Assembly (NCBI RefSeq): GCF_019145195.1
Contig: NZ_JAHSTW010000008.1
Coordinates: 124,001 to 188,000 of the forward strand
Reading direction: 5' to 3'
From: Pseudomonas siliginis
GTDB taxonomy: Bacteria > Pseudomonadota > Gammaproteobacteria > Pseudomonadales > Pseudomonadaceae
DNA length: 64,000 nucleotides
Under the pieces are notes generated by a model. That model ran no database searches and had not been told where the DNA came from. It saw nothing but the letters and a program-made list of their open reading frames with translations. Below, in pieces: positions 34,456 to 42,190 of this stretch; position 1 is the stretch's first letter, and the number at the start of each line of letters is the position of its first letter. The translations under genes were made by a program, and so were the position numbers.

Positions 34456-35402
34456 TTGTTTTTCTTCCCGATCACGGCAGTCGCGCAACAAATAAAGAAA
34501 AAGAACAGCTTGTCCCTGGTTCGACGACGACATTCACCGGCTTTTAACGACAGCCGCAATAATTGTCGACGCCCCAAAGGTAACCATTGCCGGACGAATG
34601 GATCATCGGCGAGACCCACCACCTGCGCAATCATTCGAATCTGAGAAAACCACCAACCGTCATGGATAATTTTATAACGCGCAATCAGTGAATTTATACC
34701 TGAATTGGCCCCGACCTGATTACTTTCGTGCTGGCGATAACACATGGATGGCTGCGGATCAATGAACCAGCGTACACCACGACTGCGTGCGAACGCATAG
34801 CAATACCAGTCATGCAGACTGACCTGTTGCAAGGCATCCCAATGTTTCAACAATGAGACCTTCAGCATCTGCATCATCCTTTGGCTCATGACATACGTAC
34901 AGCCCGGTCCGGCAGCCTCAAAGAGAAAGTCCCAGCGGGTTTGCGGCTGGGCCTTATCCAGTACCTGGTTACGACCATCAGGCCAGAACGCAACTACGTT
35001 ACTCGAGTAAGCATCCACGCCAAGAGATTTGATCGACCGGATAGCGCGCTCGATCTTGTCCAGATACCAGACGTCATCCTGATCAGCGAACGCGATGAAA
35101 TCGTAGCCTTCAAGATCAACATCTCGAAGCAAACGGAAGAAGTTGCGGGAGGCCCCACCAAACGCACCGGCGTCGGGCAGGACGATTACGTTCGGATGCT
35201 GTGCAGCATAATCGGCGCACCATGCCTCAGTACCGTCAGTGGAGGGATCAATACTTATATAAACGGTTACGTCGACAGCTGTCTGACCGAGGATCGAGGC
35301 CAACTGCTCCTCGATCCACTGCATGCCATTGTAGGCGGCCAGCAAAATCGCAACCTTGGGATGTTCTACTGGCATGCCATTCCTGCTTGCAGCGTTAAAC
35401 AT
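34452..35402 (-). CDS. GT2 glycosyltransferase, rhamnosyltransferase-like
   Basis: A 316-residue GT-A enzyme. ILLAAYNGMQWIEEQL is at about 19-34, followed by ISIDPSTDGTE, the metal motif AFADQDDVWYLDKIE and CYRQHESNQVGANSG. It is a paralogue of the GT2 enzyme at 32093-33112, with the same DQDD and YRQHE motifs. It acts in the cytoplasm on the growing lipid-linked chain; donor is probably a dTDP- or UDP-linked 6-deoxyhexose. The C-terminus (KLFFFFICCATAVIGKK) is hydrophobic and may touch the membrane. A second ATG at 35375 is possible. It follows rmlA by 26 bases. Confidence 0.84.
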   Translation of the reverse strand: MFNAASRNGMPVEHPKVAILLAAYNGMQWIEEQLASILGQTAVDVTVYISIDPSTDGTEAWCADYAAQHPNVIVLPDAGAFGGASRNFFRLLRDVDLEGYDFIAFADQDDVWYLDKIERAIRSIKSLGVDAYSSNVVAFWPDGRNQVLDKAQPQTRWDFLFEAAGPGCTYVMSQRMMQMLKVSLLKHWDALQQVSLHDWYCYAFARSRGVRWFIDPQPSMCYRQHESNQVGANSGINSLIARYKIIHDGWWFSQIRMIAQVVGLADDPFVRQWLPLGRRQLLRLSLKAGECRRRTRDKLFFFFICCATAVIGKKNK

Positions 35403-35428
35403 AGCATTGCGAAAGTCAGAACTTTCGA

Positions 35429-36319
35429 TCAGGCAGACGGCGAGTCCAGCAACTTCTGAAGGTATTGACCGTAACCCGTCTTCTTCAGTGCTTGCGCTTG
35501 TGCGTTAAGCTGCTCGGCAGAAATCCAGCCATTGTGATAGGCGATCTCTTCCAGACACGCCACTTTCAGACCCTGACGCTGTTCGATCGTGTGAACGAAG
35601 TGACTGGCTTCAAGCAGAGAGTCGTGAGTACCGGTATCCAGCCAGGCAAACCCGCGACCGAGCATTTCCACGCTCAGGGTCTGGCGCTCCAGATACGCAC
35701 GGTTGACGTCGGTGATTTCCAGCTCGCCACGCTCGGAGGGCTTGATGTTCTTGGCGATCTCGACCACATCGTTATCATAGAAATACAGACCGGTGACCGC
35801 ATAGTTCGATTTTGGCTTCAGCGGCTTCTCTTCGATACTCAAAGCCTTGCCACTTTTATCAAACTCGACGACACCAAAGCGTTCAGGATCGGAGACGTGG
35901 TAGCCAAATACGGTAGCTCCCTTTTGTTGGGTACTGGCGGAGCGCAAGTTGTCCGAGAAATGCTGACCGTAGAAGATGTTGTCCCCCAGAATCAGACAGC
36001 ATGGATCCTGACCGATGAACTCTTCACCAATAATGAACGCCTGGGCCAGGCCGTCCGGACTAGGCTGCTCGGCATAAGTAAGCTTGATCCCGTACACGCT
36101 TCCATTACCCAGCAGTTTACGGAAGCACGGCAAATCTTCCGGCGTGGAAATAATTAGGATTTCTCGCATACCCGCCAGCATCAAAACGGACAGCGGATAA
36201 AAAATCATCGGCTTGTCGTAAATAGGCAACATTTGCTTGGAAACACCAAGAGTCAGCGGGTGCAGGCGCGTGCCCGAACCACCAGCGAGGATGATGCCTT
36301 TACGATTTGTCGTGGTCAT
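35429..36319 (-). CDS. rmlA: Glucose-1-phosphate thymidylyltransferase
   Basis: A 296-residue nucleotidyltransferase. The signature GGSGTRLHPLTLGVSKQMLP is near residues 13-32 and the metal/substrate motif ILGDNIFYG at about 110. It makes dTDP-glucose from glucose-1-phosphate and dTTP and is usually feedback-inhibited by dTDP-rhamnose. It overlaps rmlD by four bases. Its product feeds both the chain genes of this locus and, after RmlB, the amino-sugar genes on the opposite strand. Confidence 0.96.
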   Translation of the reverse strand: MTTTNRKGIILAGGSGTRLHPLTLGVSKQMLPIYDKPMIFYPLSVLMLAGMREILIISTPEDLPCFRKLLGNGSVYGIKLTYAEQPSPDGLAQAFIIGEEFIGQDPCCLILGDNIFYGQHFSDNLRSASTQQKGATVFGYHVSDPERFGVVEFDKSGKALSIEEKPLKPKSNYAVTGLYFYDNDVVEIAKNIKPSERGELEITDVNRAYLERQTLSVEMLGRGFAWLDTGTHDSLLEASHFVHTIEQRQGLKVACLEEIAYHNGWISAEQLNAQAQALKKTGYGQYLQKLLDSPSA

Positions 36320-37209
36320 TTGTTCAGAACTTCCCTAAGCATTCGGGTTACACCACTTTGCCAATCCGGCAAGTGTAGAGAAAAATTGTCGCGCAGCTTC
36401 TGAGTATTCAATCGTGAGTTCAGAGGGCGACGTGCAGGTGTAGGATAGGCTGTGGTTTCAATCGGGTTGACCGCCGTTACAGCTAACTCCTCACCTTGGG
36501 CTTTAGCGAAGTCTATGACGTGACTGGCATACCCATGCCAAGACACTTCGCCCGCAGCGGCCAAGTGATAGAGGCCAGCCAACTCTGGACGACTGATAAC
36601 TCGCTGAATAGCCAACGCCGAAACGTCAGCAATCAGATCAGCACCGGTTGGAGCACCAATCTGATCCGCAATCACATTTAATGTTTCGCGATTCTTGGCC
36701 AAGCGCAGCATGGTCTTCGCAAAGTTGTTGCCGCGAGCTCCGTAAACCCAGCTAGTACGAAAGATCAGATACTTACAACCCGCCGCGATAATTGCCTGCT
36801 CGCCGGCGAGCTTGCTGGCGCCGTAATGGTTCACTGGCGCAACAGCGTCTGTTTCCTGCCATGGCGTGACGCCTTGGCCACTGAAGACGTAATCCGTTGA
36901 GTAGTGAACCAGCCATGCGCCCGACGCTGCGGCTTCTTCCGCCATGACGCCGCTCGCGAGTCCGTTTACGCGATCTGCCAATTCGGTTTCCGACTCAGCT
37001 TTATCAACCGCCGTATAAGCAGCAGCATTAACAATAACGTCGGGCTTTATCTGACGAATCGTTGCACGCAAGGATTCAAGATTCGACAGATCACCGCAGA
37101 GGCCATCAACAAGGTGACGATCAAGAGCGACGAGTTCGCCAAGCGGAGCCAGGGAACGTTGCAGCTCCCAGCCCACCTGACCGTTCTTTCCTAGAAGTAG
37201 GATCTTCAT
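36316..37209 (-). CDS. rmlD: dTDP-4-dehydrorhamnose reductase
   Basis: A 297-residue short-chain dehydrogenase. Cofactor motif GKNGQVGWEL (about 7-16), HYSTDYVFSGQG and the catalytic YGASKLAGE are visible, and the C-terminus RRPLNSRLNTQKL is typical. RmlD reduces the RmlC product to dTDP-L-rhamnose. No rmlC gene is present in the window, so either RmlC is encoded elsewhere or this reductase serves another product. It overlaps both rmlB and rmlA by four bases, so the three are translationally coupled. Confidence 0.94.
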   Translation of the reverse strand: MKILLLGKNGQVGWELQRSLAPLGELVALDRHLVDGLCGDLSNLESLRATIRQIKPDVIVNAAAYTAVDKAESETELADRVNGLASGVMAEEAAASGAWLVHYSTDYVFSGQGVTPWQETDAVAPVNHYGASKLAGEQAIIAAGCKYLIFRTSWVYGARGNNFAKTMLRLAKNRETLNVIADQIGAPTGADLIADVSALAIQRVISRPELAGLYHLAAAGEVSWHGYASHVIDFAKAQGEELAVTAVNPIETTAYPTPARRPLNSRLNTQKLRDNFSLHLPDWQSGVTRMLREVLNK

Positions 37210-38282
37210 GCTTTATTCGAGCGATCCGCATAGTTCTGATCAATCCACTGCTGGTAGCTGCCGCTCTTCACGTGCTCAACCCACTCAGTGTTATTCAGAT
37301 ACCACTCGACAGTCTTACGAATACCAGTCTCGAAAGTCTCTTTCGGAGTCCAACCCAGCTCACGCTGAATTTTGCTCGCATCGATTGCATAACGCACGTC
37401 ATGTCCAGGACGATCCTGAACATAAGTAATCAGGCTGGCATGCGGACGATGGGCAGAATCAGGACGCAACTCATCGAGCAACGCACACAGGGTATGCACT
37501 ACCTCAATGTTTTGCTTTTCGTTATGACCGCCGATGTTGTAGGTCTCGCCGATGACGCCTTCAGTGACGACTTTATAAAGCGCGCGCGCGTGATCTTCGA
37601 CATACAGCCAGTCACGAACCTGGTTGCCTTTGCCGTACACCGGCAGCGGTTTGCCTTCCAGCGCGTTGAGGATGATCAGCGGGATCAGCTTCTCAGGGAA
37701 GTGGCACGGGCCGTAGTTGTTCGAGCAGTTGGTGACCAGTGTCGGCAGGCCGTAAGTGCGGGCCCAGGCACGGACCAGGTGGTCGGAGCTGGCCTTGCTG
37801 GCCGAATAAGGCGAGCTTGGCTGGTAAGGTGTGGTTTCGGTGAAGAGGTCTTCCGGACCTTCGAGGTCTCCGTAAACTTCGTCAGTCGAGATGTGGTGGA
37901 AGCGGAAATTGGCTTTGCGCGTGTCATCCAGAGCAGCCCAGTAATGGCGCGCAGCTTCTAGGAGTGTGTAAGTGCCAATAATGTTGGTCTGGATGAACTC
38001 GGACGGGCCGGAGATCGAGCGGTCAACGTGGGATTCTGCGGCCAGGTGCATGATTGCATCAGGTTGGTGATCACGCAGGACGCGGTCGATCTGGTCACGA
38101 TCGCAGATATCGACGCGCTCGAAGGCGTAACGCGAATTCTGGCTGACCTCTGCCAGCGACTCCAGATTGCCGGCGTAAGTCAACTTATCGACGTTGACGA
38201 CCGCATCGGCAGTGTTGGAGATGATGTGACGGATGACTGCCGAGCCAATGAAGCCGGCGCCGCCGGTAACTAGAATTTTCAC
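37206..38282 (-). CDS. rmlB: dTDP-glucose 4,6-dehydratase
   Basis: A 358-residue extended short-chain dehydrogenase. ILVTGGAGFIGSAVIRHI opens the protein, HISTDEVYGDLEG gives the catalytic Thr-Asp-Glu and YSASKASSDHLVRAW the Tyr-x3-Lys. It converts dTDP-glucose to dTDP-4-keto-6-deoxyglucose, the branch point to rhamnose and to 3-amino-3,6-dideoxyhexoses. It is the first gene of the minus-strand O-antigen run. The 222 bases upstream should hold the operon promoter, but no clean promoter could be fixed. Confidence 0.96.
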   Translation of the reverse strand: MKILVTGGAGFIGSAVIRHIISNTADAVVNVDKLTYAGNLESLAEVSQNSRYAFERVDICDRDQIDRVLRDHQPDAIMHLAAESHVDRSISGPSEFIQTNIIGTYTLLEAARHYWAALDDTRKANFRFHHISTDEVYGDLEGPEDLFTETTPYQPSSPYSASKASSDHLVRAWARTYGLPTLVTNCSNNYGPCHFPEKLIPLIILNALEGKPLPVYGKGNQVRDWLYVEDHARALYKVVTEGVIGETYNIGGHNEKQNIEVVHTLCALLDELRPDSAHRPHASLITYVQDRPGHDVRYAIDASKIQRELGWTPKETFETGIRKTVEWYLNNTEWVEHVKSGSYQQWIDQNYADRSNKA

Positions 38283-38458
38283 GCGAAGCGATACCCTTGA
38301 GCTGCGGACAGCGCTGCCAGAGAGCGCGGTCTAATCCATGAATGCAGAAGCCAATATCAATTGGCATCCGTCAGAGTCAGTCTGAATCGACATGCATGAA
38401 GGCACGACGAACAAGGGACGCATTTTACAGCTTAATGATGGTTTTACTAATGGATAAA

Positions 38459-38500
38459 GACAGGCTGAGGCGCAATTTCGACAGATGCCGTGTGCCTGTC
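38459..38500 (-). terminator. Weak candidate terminator after lapA
   Basis: GACAGGC (38459-38465) and GCCTGTC (38494-38500) can pair across a 28-base loop, followed on the minus strand by TTTAT. The long loop makes this a weak call. It lies just past the lapA stop codon and before the rmlB promoter region. Confidence 0.3.
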
Positions 38501-38504
38501 GTTT

Positions 38505-38744
38505 TCACATCACTCGCTTGCGTGCAGCTCTGGACGAGCGCCCCAGAAACCAGCCCAATACAGGACCGATAAGCATACCGATCAGCAACGCCAACACCGC
38601 AACAACCGACACCGGCAACTGCGGGCCGGAAAAACCCAGAAACAAAAGCGAAACCGATTGCTGGTTTTCCAGCACAAACGCCAGAACAACCAGAACCATC
38701 AGCAGAAGAAAAACGCCAAGCAGTATGCGTTTCAGGTTACGCAT
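38505..38744 (-). CDS. lapA: LapA-domain (DUF1049) inner membrane protein
   Basis: A 79-residue protein with two membrane helices (about 7-25 and 43-67) joined by NQQSVSLLFLGFSGPQLPVS, the conserved LapA pattern, and a basic tail SSRAARKRVM. In enterobacteria LapA works with LapB in lipopolysaccharide assembly and control of LpxC; in this strain that role is inferred. It follows ihfB by 30 bases and precedes the O-antigen locus, as in other Pseudomonas. Confidence 0.85.
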   Translation of the reverse strand: MRNLKRILLGVFLLLMVLVVLAFVLENQQSVSLLFLGFSGPQLPVSVVAVLALLIGMLIGPVLGWFLGRSSRAARKRVM

Positions 38745-38774
38745 TCACGCCCCCTTGAATTTGAATAGCGGAGA

Positions 38775-39071
38775 TCAAGCGCCCTCCTCCTCTTCTTCGT
38801 TCACGCGGTCACGCAATTCCTTGCCCGGCTTGAAATGCGGAACGAATTTACCGTCCAGACTTACCGACTGGCCGGTCTTTGGATTGCGGCCGACGCGCGG
38901 TGCGCGGTAGTGCAGGGAGAAGCTGCCAAATCCACGGATCTCGATACGATCACCGGTGGCGAGGCACTGAGACATTTGTTCAAGCATGGTCTTGATGGCC
39001 AGCTCCACATCCTTGGATGAGAGTAGCCCTTGATGGGTGACAATTCGTTCGATCAACTCCGACTTCGTCAT
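38775..39071 (-). CDS. ihfB: Integration host factor beta subunit
   Basis: A 98-residue HU/IHF-family DNA-bending protein. MTKSELIERIVTHQ opens it, the core is DRIEIRGFGSFSLHYR, and the DNA-intercalating arm has GRNPKTGQSV with the conserved proline. With IhfA it forms the heterodimer that bends DNA at specific sites and helps sigma-54 promoters. The C-terminus is acidic (NEEEEEGA). It marks one border of the O-antigen locus. Confidence 0.97.
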   Translation of the reverse strand: MTKSELIERIVTHQGLLSSKDVELAIKTMLEQMSQCLATGDRIEIRGFGSFSLHYRAPRVGRNPKTGQSVSLDGKFVPHFKPGKELRDRVNEEEEEGA

Positions 39072-39224
39072 ATTTTTCCCTTCTTTTTCAAGCAGCTAGA
39101 TCAGCGCTTGAAAGGTTTTAGCATGCCCGGAACATTTTGAACAGCCCAGGGATTGACATATCTTTCCCGGGGTCAAAACGCCCATTTTCAGGGCACTCCA
39201 GTAGCGAGTCGGATCGCCGCTGCC

Positions 39225-39503
39225 CTAACGACACATCACCAGCATGGTCCGGGTCACGAAGCCCGCCGGATTAAAGCCAAACGGGTATTCGTCTTCATCT
39301 TTGGCATCGTCAGAACGGGTGATGACCTTATAGCCCTTGCCTTTACACTCCTTCGCTGCACGCTTCTGGCACTTTTCCCAACCGGAACCCAACCCGGAGC
39401 AATCGACCTCGATACCACTGACGCCGCGCACCGCATGGGTTTTCACACTAGTGGTGCAACCTGCCAGCGCCAATACCACCGCAACAACAAATAACTTGTT
39501 CAT
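39225..39503 (-). CDS. Small lipoprotein of unknown function
   Basis: A 92-residue protein with a signal peptide ending in the lipobox LAGC (MNKLFVVAVVLALAGC), so Cys16 should be lipidated. The mature part has three further cysteines (GIEVDCSGLGSGWEKCQKRA, and near KEC and MCR) that could form disulfides in the periplasm. The ATG at 39503 has AAGGAAG just upstream; the frame opens seven codons earlier without support. It lies between rpsA and ihfB on the same strand. I do not recognise a function. Confidence 0.8.
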   Translation of the reverse strand: MNKLFVVAVVLALAGCTTSVKTHAVRGVSGIEVDCSGLGSGWEKCQKRAAKECKGKGYKVITRSDDAKDEDEYPFGFNPAGFVTRTMLVMCR

Positions 39504-39652
39504 CCACTTCCTTATGCCAGGCAAGCCTGACGACTAATACTCAAGATCTAGCTTAGTCGCGAATAGGCGATTGATCCGATTAAAGAAACAGACCCGCAGG
39601 CGAAGCCATTGGTTTCATGCACGGACGTACAAAGACCAAATAGCAGGCACAA

Positions 39653-39680
39653 AAAAGGGCGACCGAAGTCGCCCTTTTTA
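39653..39680 (-). terminator. Rho-independent terminator of rpsA
   Basis: GGGCGAC / GTCGCCC with a four-base loop, flanked by A and T runs on both sides. On the minus strand it lies 17 bases past the rpsA stop and ends in TTTTTT. Confidence 0.92.
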
Positions 39681-39695
39681 ATGATCAAGCAGAAC

Positions 39696-41381
39696 TTAGT
39701 TCTGTTTGGCCATTGCTTGACGCAGCAGTGCCGCCATAGTGGTGTCAGCTGCTTCACCTTCCGGAGCTGCTTTCAGGCTCTGGATGGCTTCTTTCTCTTC
39801 AGCATCGTCTTTCGACTTGATCGAGAGCTGGATTACGCGGCTCTTGCGATCAACGCTGATGATCTTGGCTTCAACTTCCTGGCCTTCTTTCAGAACGTTG
39901 CGCGCGTCTTCAACGCGGTCACGGCTGATTTCGGAGGCTTTCAGGGTAGCTTCGATGTCGTCGGCCAGAACGATGATGGCGCCTTTGGCGTCAACTTCTT
40001 TCACGGTACCGGTCACGATAGCGCCCTTGTCGTTAACCGAGACGTACTCGGAGAACGGATCGCTTTCCAGTTGCTTGATGCCCAGGGAGATGCGCTCGCG
40101 CTCTGGGTCAACCGACAGGATGACGGTGTCCAGCTCGTCGCCCTTCTTGAAACGACGTACGGCTTCTTCGCCCACTTCGTTCCAGGAGATGTCGGACAGG
40201 TGAACCAGACCGTCGATGCCGCCGTCCAGACCAATGAAGATACCGAAATCGGTGATCGACTTGATGGTGCCGGAGATCTTGTCGCCCTTGTTGAACTGGC
40301 CAGAGAAGTCTTCCCATGGGTTCGACTTGCACTGCTTGATGCCCAGGGAGATACGACGACGCTCTTCGTCAATGTCCAGAACCATGACTTCCACTTCGTC
40401 GCCGACTTGTACGACTTTCGAAGGGTGGATGTTCTTGTTGGTCCAGTCCATTTCCGAAACGTGTACCAGACCTTCAACGCCTTCTTCCAGCTCAGCGAAG
40501 CAGCCGTAGTCGGTCAGGTTGGTTACACGAGCGGTCACGCGAGTGCCTTCTGGGTAACGGGCTTTGATAGCAACCCATGGATCTTCGCCCAGTTGCTTCA
40601 GGCCCAGGGAAACACGGTTGCGTTCGCGATCGTATTTCAGAACCTTGACGTCGATTTCGTCACCAACGTTGACGATCTCGGAAGGATGCTTGATGCGCTT
40701 CCAGGCCATGTCGGTGATGTGCAGCAGGCCGTCCACGCCACCCAGATCGACGAATGCGCCGTAATCGGTGAGGTTTTTGACGATACCTTTGACTTGCTGG
40801 CCTTCCTGCAGGGATTCCAGCAGAGCTTCACGCTCGGCGGAGTTCTCGGCTTCGAGGACGCTGCGACGGGAAACGACAACGTTGTTGCGCTTCTGGTCCA
40901 GCTTGATGACCTTGAATTCCAGCTCTTTGCCTTCCAGGTGCGTGGTGTCGCGCACTGGACGGACGTCAACCAGGGAACCTGGCAGGAACGCACGGATGCC
41001 GTTAACGTCGACAGTGAAGCCGCCTTTAACCTTACCGTTGATAACGCCCTTGACCACTTCCTCGGCTGCGAAGGCTGCTTCCAGAACGATCCAGCATTCA
41101 GCGCGCTTGGCTTTTTCACGGGACAGCTTGGTTTCGCCAAAGCCGTCTTCAACCGAATCCAGAGCAACGTGAACTTCATCACCAACGTTGATGTTCAGTT
41201 CGCCAGCATCGTTGTAGAACTGCTCAAGCGGGATGAGTGCTTCAGACTTCAGACCAGCGTGAACGGTTACCCAGCGAGCCTGGTAATCGATATCAACGAT
41301 AACACCGGTGATGATGGAGCCTGCCTGAAGGTTCAGGGTTTTCAGGCTTTCTTCAAAGAGTTCCGCAAAGCTTTCGCTCAT
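39696..41381 (-). CDS. rpsA: 30S ribosomal protein S1
   Basis: A 561-residue protein with six S1 RNA-binding repeats; repeat marks such as GAFVDLGGVDGLLHITDMAW, GCFAELEEGVEGLVHVSEMD and GIFIGLDGGIDGLVHLSDIS are clear. S1 unfolds mRNA and brings it to the 30S subunit. The start is the ATG at 41381 (MSESFAELFEESLK) with AGGA upstream; the frame extends to 41426 but those codons lie in the leader. A terminator precedes and follows it, so it has its own transcript, and its leader has a strong hairpin that may serve autoregulation. Confidence 0.98.
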   Translation of the reverse strand: MSESFAELFEESLKTLNLQAGSIITGVIVDIDYQARWVTVHAGLKSEALIPLEQFYNDAGELNINVGDEVHVALDSVEDGFGETKLSREKAKRAECWIVLEAAFAAEEVVKGVINGKVKGGFTVDVNGIRAFLPGSLVDVRPVRDTTHLEGKELEFKVIKLDQKRNNVVVSRRSVLEAENSAEREALLESLQEGQQVKGIVKNLTDYGAFVDLGGVDGLLHITDMAWKRIKHPSEIVNVGDEIDVKVLKYDRERNRVSLGLKQLGEDPWVAIKARYPEGTRVTARVTNLTDYGCFAELEEGVEGLVHVSEMDWTNKNIHPSKVVQVGDEVEVMVLDIDEERRRISLGIKQCKSNPWEDFSGQFNKGDKISGTIKSITDFGIFIGLDGGIDGLVHLSDISWNEVGEEAVRRFKKGDELDTVILSVDPERERISLGIKQLESDPFSEYVSVNDKGAIVTGTVKEVDAKGAIIVLADDIEATLKASEISRDRVEDARNVLKEGQEVEAKIISVDRKSRVIQLSIKSKDDAEEKEAIQSLKAAPEGEAADTTMAALLRQAMAKQN

Positions 41382-41420
41382 TTTAATTCCTGTAGATGAG
41401 GGCGAAGTAAACGCCCATCT

Positions 41421-41440
41421 CCACACCCCAGACGGTGTGG
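41421..41440 (-). promoter_or_regulatory. rpsA: Hairpin in the rpsA leader
   Basis: CCACACC (41421-41427) and GGTGTGG (41434-41440) form a seven-base stem with a six-base loop, about 40 bases before the rpsA start codon. In gammaproteobacteria S1 represses its own translation through a structured leader; this hairpin is a candidate part of such a structure. It has no T run, so it is not a terminator. Confidence 0.5.
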
Positions 41441-41453
41441 GTTAGTTTCATTT

Positions 41454-41498
41454 AAAAGAAGCACCGCAGGACTATGACTGGTCCCCTGCGGCCTTCTT
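41454..41498 (-). terminator. Terminator or attenuator between cmk and rpsA
   Basis: On the minus strand AAGAAGGCCGCAGG can pair with CCTGCGGTGCTTCTTTT, with one small bulge and a loop of about 14 bases, ending in TTTTAAA. It begins just after the cmk stop codon. It would end or reduce transcripts from the aromatic operon before rpsA. Confidence 0.7.
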
Positions 41499-41500
41499 GG

Positions 41501-42190
41501 TCACCCGGCGATATCGCGAATGGCGATCTCGCTCATGATGCGTTCAAGCACCTGATCGATGGAAAGCTCCGTTGAATCCAGCTGAATCGCGTCGGCCGCC
41601 GGCTTGAGCGGGGCTACTGCGCGCTGGGTGTCACGCTCATCGCGTGCACGGATCTCATCTAGCAGACTCGACAGACTAACACCCTCGACTTTGCCCTTCA
41701 ACTGCAAATATCGACGACGCGCCCGTTCCTCGGCACTGGCGGTAAGGAAAATCTTCAGTGGTGCATCCGGAAAAACCACCGTGCCCATGTCGCGGCCGTC
41801 GGCCACCAGGCCCGGCGCTTCCTGGAAAGCACGCTGGCGCTGCAGCAGCGCCTCGCGCACAGCGGGCAGCGCAGCCACCTGCGAGGCGCCGGAGCCGACG
41901 CTTTCGGTGCGAATGACATCGCTGACTTCGTCGCCTTCGAGAATGATCCGCTGCAGCTGACCTTCGGTCGCGGCGATGAACTGCACATCCAGATGAGCGG
42001 CCAATGTCTTCAGCAGCTCTTCATTGGTCAGGTCGACGCCATGGTTGTGCGCAGCGAACGCGAGCAAACGATAAAGCGCACCGGAATCCAGCAGGTTCCA
42101 GCCCAGACGCTTGGCCAGAATCCCGGCGACCGTGCCTTTGCCGGAGCCGCTTGGCCCATCGATGGTGATGACCGGTGCAATGTTTTTCAC
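41501..42190 (-). CDS. cmk: Cytidylate kinase
   Basis: A 229-residue nucleoside monophosphate kinase with the P-loop GPSGSGKGT (about 11-19), the CMP-binding GRDMGTVVFPDA segment and the lid FLTASAEERARRRYLQLK. It phosphorylates CMP and dCMP. The start is GTG at 42190 (reads VKNIAPVITIDG) with GAGG upstream, overlapping the end of the tyrA-aroA gene by four bases; the open frame to 42274 is unsupported. Confidence 0.95.
   Translation of the reverse strand: MKNIAPVITIDGPSGSGKGTVAGILAKRLGWNLLDSGALYRLLAFAAHNHGVDLTNEELLKTLAAHLDVQFIAATEGQLQRIILEGDEVSDVIRTESVGSGASQVAALPAVREALLQRQRAFQEAPGLVADGRDMGTVVFPDAPLKIFLTASAEERARRRYLQLKGKVEGVSLSSLLDEIRARDERDTQRAVAPLKPAADAIQLDSTELSIDQVLERIMSEIAIRDIAG

Noticed and set aside
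38283..38504. JUMPstart/ops element upstream of rmlB
   Set aside because: I looked for the GGCGGTAG core on the minus strand between rmlB and lapA and did not find it.
39609..41399. 596-codon plus-strand frame opposite rpsA
   Set aside because: Antisense of the six S1 repeats; the apparent repeats in it only mirror the S1 repeats.
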